DNA of 15,731 bases, from contig JASHUB010000011.1 of assembly GCA_030040265.1 (NCBI GenBank), forward strand, positions 1-15,731. Reading direction: 5' to 3'. A program made the position numbers and the translations under genes. The notes beneath the pieces are model-generated. The model was not told the origin of the DNA, searched no databases, and saw nothing but the letters and a program-made list of their open reading frames with translations. The stretch is from Microcaldota archaeon. GTDB taxonomy: Archaea > Micrarchaeota > Micrarchaeia > Micrarchaeales > CABMGC01. Below, one piece after another: positions 13,882 to 15,731 of this stretch (the stretch's first letter is position 1; each line of letters begins with the position of its first letter).

Positions 13882-14331
13882 TCACGATCTGTATCCCAGC
13901 TTCTCAACGAGCTGCTTGACTGTCATCGAGTCCTCGAACATCTCATCCGGCCTCTTCGTCTTGGTGTCCAGCAGCTTGGCGCCCTTGAACTCCGCAGGAA
14001 TGCCAGCGTAGACGCGCAGCTGCCTGAACGCCTCCTTGCCCCTGGGGCGCTGGAAAGGAAGCATCCCTCTTATGACGCGCTTCACGAAGTAGTCCGGCCT
14101 CCTCGACCAGTACGGCGAGTGCTCCGGGTTGGCCTTGTCCTTGAGGTCAAGGCGCTGCTTCCAGTTGTCGACGTTGCTCCTGACGTGGCCGCTCACCACC
14201 ATCTTCTCGGCGTTGAGCACCACGACCCTGTTCCCGTTAAGGAGCATCTTCGCGACCTGGCTCGCAAGCCTGCCCATTATCATCGAATTGCCGTCGACCA
14301 CTATCTGCTTCGCTTCCTTCTCCATGAACAT
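13882..14331 (-). CDS. rpl13: 50S ribosomal protein L13 (uL13)
   Basis: A 149-residue large-subunit protein that acts early in assembly. Family segments are SMIMGRLASQVAKMLL, VVVLNAEKMVVSG, SPYWSRRPDYFVKRVIRGMLPF and RPRGKEAFRQLRVYAGIP. The first ATG is three bases after the rpl18e stop; a second in-frame ATG two codons later (14323-14325) has better spacing from the AGGT at the junction, so the real start may be Met3. The gene ends four bases before the S9 start, and the GTGAT that serves S9 lies at its 3' end, indicating coupled translation. Confidence 0.97.
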   Translation of the reverse strand: MFMEKEAKQIVVDGNSMIMGRLASQVAKMLLNGNRVVVLNAEKMVVSGHVRSNVDNWKQRLDLKDKANPEHSPYWSRRPDYFVKRVIRGMLPFQRPRGKEAFRQLRVYAGIPAEFKGAKLLDTKTKRPDEMFEDSMTVKQLVEKLGYRS

Positions 14332-14334
14332 GAC

Positions 14335-14688
14335 CTATATGATTATCCTGAAAGATCCCTTCTTGACCATTTCCTCGACCGGGACTATCTTGCACTTGGA
14401 GCCCTTCAGCTTCTCCACCGCGCTGCCGGAGAACTCCACAGCTGCAAGGTTGAATCCCTTAGAGACCCGCCCCACTCCCAGCACCTTGCCAGGAACAATG
14501 ACGTTCTCGTTCTCCTTCACATATCTGTCGAGCTTGTTGAGGTTGACCGTCACGCGCTGCCTTCTCGGCTTCGACGCTAGCTCCGCGATGCGCTCCACGA
14601 GGGCGGCGTTCTTCTCGCTGCCCTTGGACGCTTCGCTGAGCCTGGACACCCAGTCCGTTACGGTTGTCTTTTCAATCCATCTCTGCAT
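14335..14688 (-). CDS. rpl18e: 50S ribosomal protein L18e (eL18)
   Basis: A 117-residue large-subunit protein found in Archaea and eukaryotes and not in bacteria, related in fold to bacterial L15. Family segments are RQRVTVNLNKLDRYVKENE, VIVPGKVLGVGRVSKG and AAVEFSGSAVEKLKG. The ATG at 14686-14688 is four bases after GGTGA (14693-14697), and this Shine-Dalgarno sequence lies in the 12-base spacer after tRNA-Leu, so removal of the tRNA leaves an mRNA beginning almost at its ribosome site. Order in the cluster is the standard archaeal one (rpoD, rpl18e, rpl13, rps9, rpoN). Confidence 0.96.
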   Translation of the reverse strand: MQRWIEKTTVTDWVSRLSEASKGSEKNAALVERIAELASKPRRQRVTVNLNKLDRYVKENENVIVPGKVLGVGRVSKGFNLAAVEFSGSAVEKLKGSKCKIVPVEEMVKKGSFRIII

Positions 14689-14700
14689 GCATTCACCGAA

Positions 14701-14786
14701 TGCGGGGGGTGAGATTCGAACTCACGCAAGCACAAAGCTACTGGAACCTCAATCCAGCGCATTTGACCAGGCTCTGCCACCCCCGC
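14701..14786 (-). tRNA. tRNA-Leu (GAG)
   Basis: An 86-base type II tRNA: acceptor GCGGGGG/CCCCCGC with A73, D stem GCA/TGC with a large loop containing GG, anticodon stem CTGGA/TCCAG, loop TTGAGGT giving anticodon GAG (codons CUC and CUU), a long variable arm (15 bases, AGC/GCT stem) and T stem GTGAG/CTCAC around TTCGAAT. CCA is not encoded. Only eight bases separate it from the rpoD stop and 12 from the rpl18e start. A leucine tRNA next to rpl18e is also, from memory, seen in other archaeal lineages, suggesting old linkage. Confidence 0.97.
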
Positions 14787-14794
14787 AGGTAACA

Positions 14795-15367
14795 TCACTT
14801 CTTTATGGCCTTCTGCACATCCTTTATGCTGTCGTTCATCACCGCGAGGGCGCGCTCAAGGATCTCCTTGGCGCTCATCTGTCCGAACGATTCAATGTAG
14901 AAGTCATAGTGCTTTCCGTCTTCGCTCTGCGTGTACGTGACCAGCCCTGGCTGGTACTTCGAGCCCTTCATTCCCGTGCCCAGCACGGCCTTACCGTCAA
15001 ACTTGAGGCGCTGGCCATCCGCCAGCTTCATGATAGGAATGTCATCGTTTGCGACCTTTACGCTCTTGTCGCTGCTCTTCAGGTCCCTGGAATATACCGT
15101 CGCAGGGCCCTCCGCATCGAGCGAGAACACTGCCTCGTCCTTCTCGTCGTAGGACTTCGGCGTTGCCAATGGGATAAGACCGAGCCTGTGCGCTATGTAC
15201 TCGTCGAACATGGCGCTTGAGTTCTCGTAGAACGTCACCTTGTCGATGGCGAAGCACTGAACGCTGTTTATGGCGATTCTCCTGAGCGCGTTAGCGACAT
15301 TGACGCTGGCGTCGCTCAGCCTGAAGCGCAACACCGTTGGCGTATTCTCAGATATGGTGATCTTCAT
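14795..15367 (-). CDS. rpoD: RNA polymerase subunit Rpo3 (RpoD)
   Basis: The alpha-like subunit that nucleates RNA polymerase assembly with Rpo11, Rpo10 and Rpo12. Family segments are ANALRRIAINSVQCFAID, EYIAHRLGLIPLATP, VYSRDLKSSD, DDIPIMKLADGQRLKF and the C-terminal dimerisation helix. At 190 residues it is short: it lacks the cysteine-rich ferredoxin-like domain 3 found in many archaeal Rpo3 proteins. The conserved sequence starts at the ATG at 15365-15367; an alternative in-frame ATG at 15383-15385 cannot be excluded because neither has a strong Shine-Dalgarno sequence. It is the first gene of the transcription-translation cluster. Confidence 0.95.
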   Translation of the reverse strand: MKITISENTPTVLRFRLSDASVNVANALRRIAINSVQCFAIDKVTFYENSSAMFDEYIAHRLGLIPLATPKSYDEKDEAVFSLDAEGPATVYSRDLKSSDKSVKVANDDIPIMKLADGQRLKFDGKAVLGTGMKGSKYQPGLVTYTQSEDGKHYDFYIESFGQMSAKEILERALAVMNDSIKDVQKAIKK

Positions 15368-15413
15368 ACAACCAGAAATAGGCATAAGCCCTTTCAGAAG
15401 TATAGGCACAAAA

Positions 15414-15436
15414 AGCTATTTAAAGATAGCTATTTA
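15414..15436 (-). promoter_or_regulatory. Promoter of the rpoD cluster with a 9-base direct repeat
   Basis: On the minus strand TTTAAATA (15417-15424) is a good TATA box, about 53 bases before the rpoD ATG, predicting transcription from near 15394 and a leader of about 27 bases. The plus-strand 9-mer AGCTATTTA occurs twice, at 15414-15422 and 15428-15436, 14 bases apart, and the second copy lies within ATAGCTAT (15426-15433), a perfect 8-base palindrome. The repeat may be a regulator site or a chance result of local AT-richness. The upstream gene's last codons overlap it. Confidence 0.5.
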
Positions 15437-15731
15437 TCCGTCAGGTCGGTCCCTACTGGTCCTATGTAAAACGGCCGAACGACCCTTGCAGGAATCGTCC
15501 ATGGCTTCTGGGTTTGGACTTGTGGCTCTTGTTTCGCCACCTCTTCATTCGATTCCCTTAGAAACCCGACCGTCATCCATGTACCACCCGAACTAACACT
15601 TAAACAGCCAATAAGCGTAAGCCCCAGGGCTGCGTAAATCACAGTCTCTCCTACTAGTCCCTGCTGAAGCCACATGGGGATTGTATTCGCATACTCTGCA
15701 AAGTATCCGATAACACCCATTCCGACAGTAC
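15430..15731 (-). CDS. Unidentified small membrane protein, 5' end outside window
   Basis: An open frame ends with TAG at 15430-15432, runs to the window edge and is therefore probably incomplete at its start; an internal ATG at 15718-15720 would give 96 residues. It has one clear hydrophobic segment, TVIYAALGLTLIGCLSV, preceded by a moderately hydrophobic stretch (GVIGYFAEYANTIPMW) and followed by a hydrophilic Gln/Pro-rich tail of about 45 residues. No family is recognised. Codon choice is less GC-ending than in neighbours (TTT, TTA, AGT, GTT, CAA and CCA are frequent), which could mean a recent arrival or a weakly expressed gene. It is on the same strand as rpoD, and its end lies inside the rpoD promoter region. 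Confidence 0.55.
   Translation of the reverse strand, partial: TVGMGVIGYFAEYANTIPMWLQQGLVGETVIYAALGLTLIGCLSVSSGGTWMTVGFLRESNEEVAKQEPQVQTQKPWTIPARVVRPFYIGPVGTDLTDK

Noticed and set aside
13326..13907. S9 starting at 13907
   Set aside because: It would overlap rpl13 by 26 bases; the ATG at 13877 has a GTGAT site just upstream and opens the protein in the gap.
14795..15409. Rpo3 starting at 15409
   Set aside because: The start would lie upstream of the predicted transcription start near 15394; the conserved sequence begins at the ATG at 15367.

Overview
The window is chromosomal DNA from an archaeon. It carries an RNA polymerase and ribosomal protein cluster of archaeal type (Rpo3/RpoD, L18e, L13, S9, Rpo10/RpoN, S2), an MCM helicase, a class I HMG-CoA reductase for isoprenoid lipids, a presenilin-type intramembrane protease and a short protein with a class III (type IV pilin/archaellin) signal peptide. 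TATA boxes lie about 25-32 bases upstream of starts, and GGTGA/GGAGG ribosome sites are common. Very tight packing, a compact RpoD and the short pilin-like protein suggest a DPANN-type lineage, perhaps Micrarchaeota-like. That placement is inference; no 16S gene is present.

Layout: 1-2.5 kb (+) holds HMG-CoA reductase and a GT4 glycosyltransferase. 2.5-6.4 kb (+) is a heat-shock operon: a winged-helix regulator, grpE, dnaK and dnaJ, behind a strong TATA box with a small palindrome just before the first start codon. 6.4-9.6 kb (-) is mcm followed by a presenilin-like protease gene. 9.7-11.1 kb (-) is a bacterial-type methionyl-tRNA synthetase that appears to start at CTG. It shares a palindromic divergent promoter with a SAM methyltransferase (+, 11.2-11.8 kb). 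11.8-15.4 kb (-) runs rpoD, tRNA-Leu(GAG), rpl18e, rpl13, rps9, rpoN, tRNA-Pro, rps2 and a pilin-like gene, with gaps from 3 to about 60 bases. An unidentified membrane-protein fragment runs off the right edge.

Genes working together: the regulator probably controls the Hsp70 machine (DnaK with its co-chaperone DnaJ and exchange factor GrpE). The right-hand cluster couples RNA polymerase assembly to ribosome synthesis, and its two tRNAs must be cut out of the same transcript. No mobile element, CRISPR array, rRNA or evident defence system is visible. The most unusual points are the CTG start of metG, the AGG (A34) anticodon of the proline tRNA, a lost aspartate in the NADPH-binding motif of HMG-CoA reductase, and the chaperone regulator, which is not an obvious HrcA.
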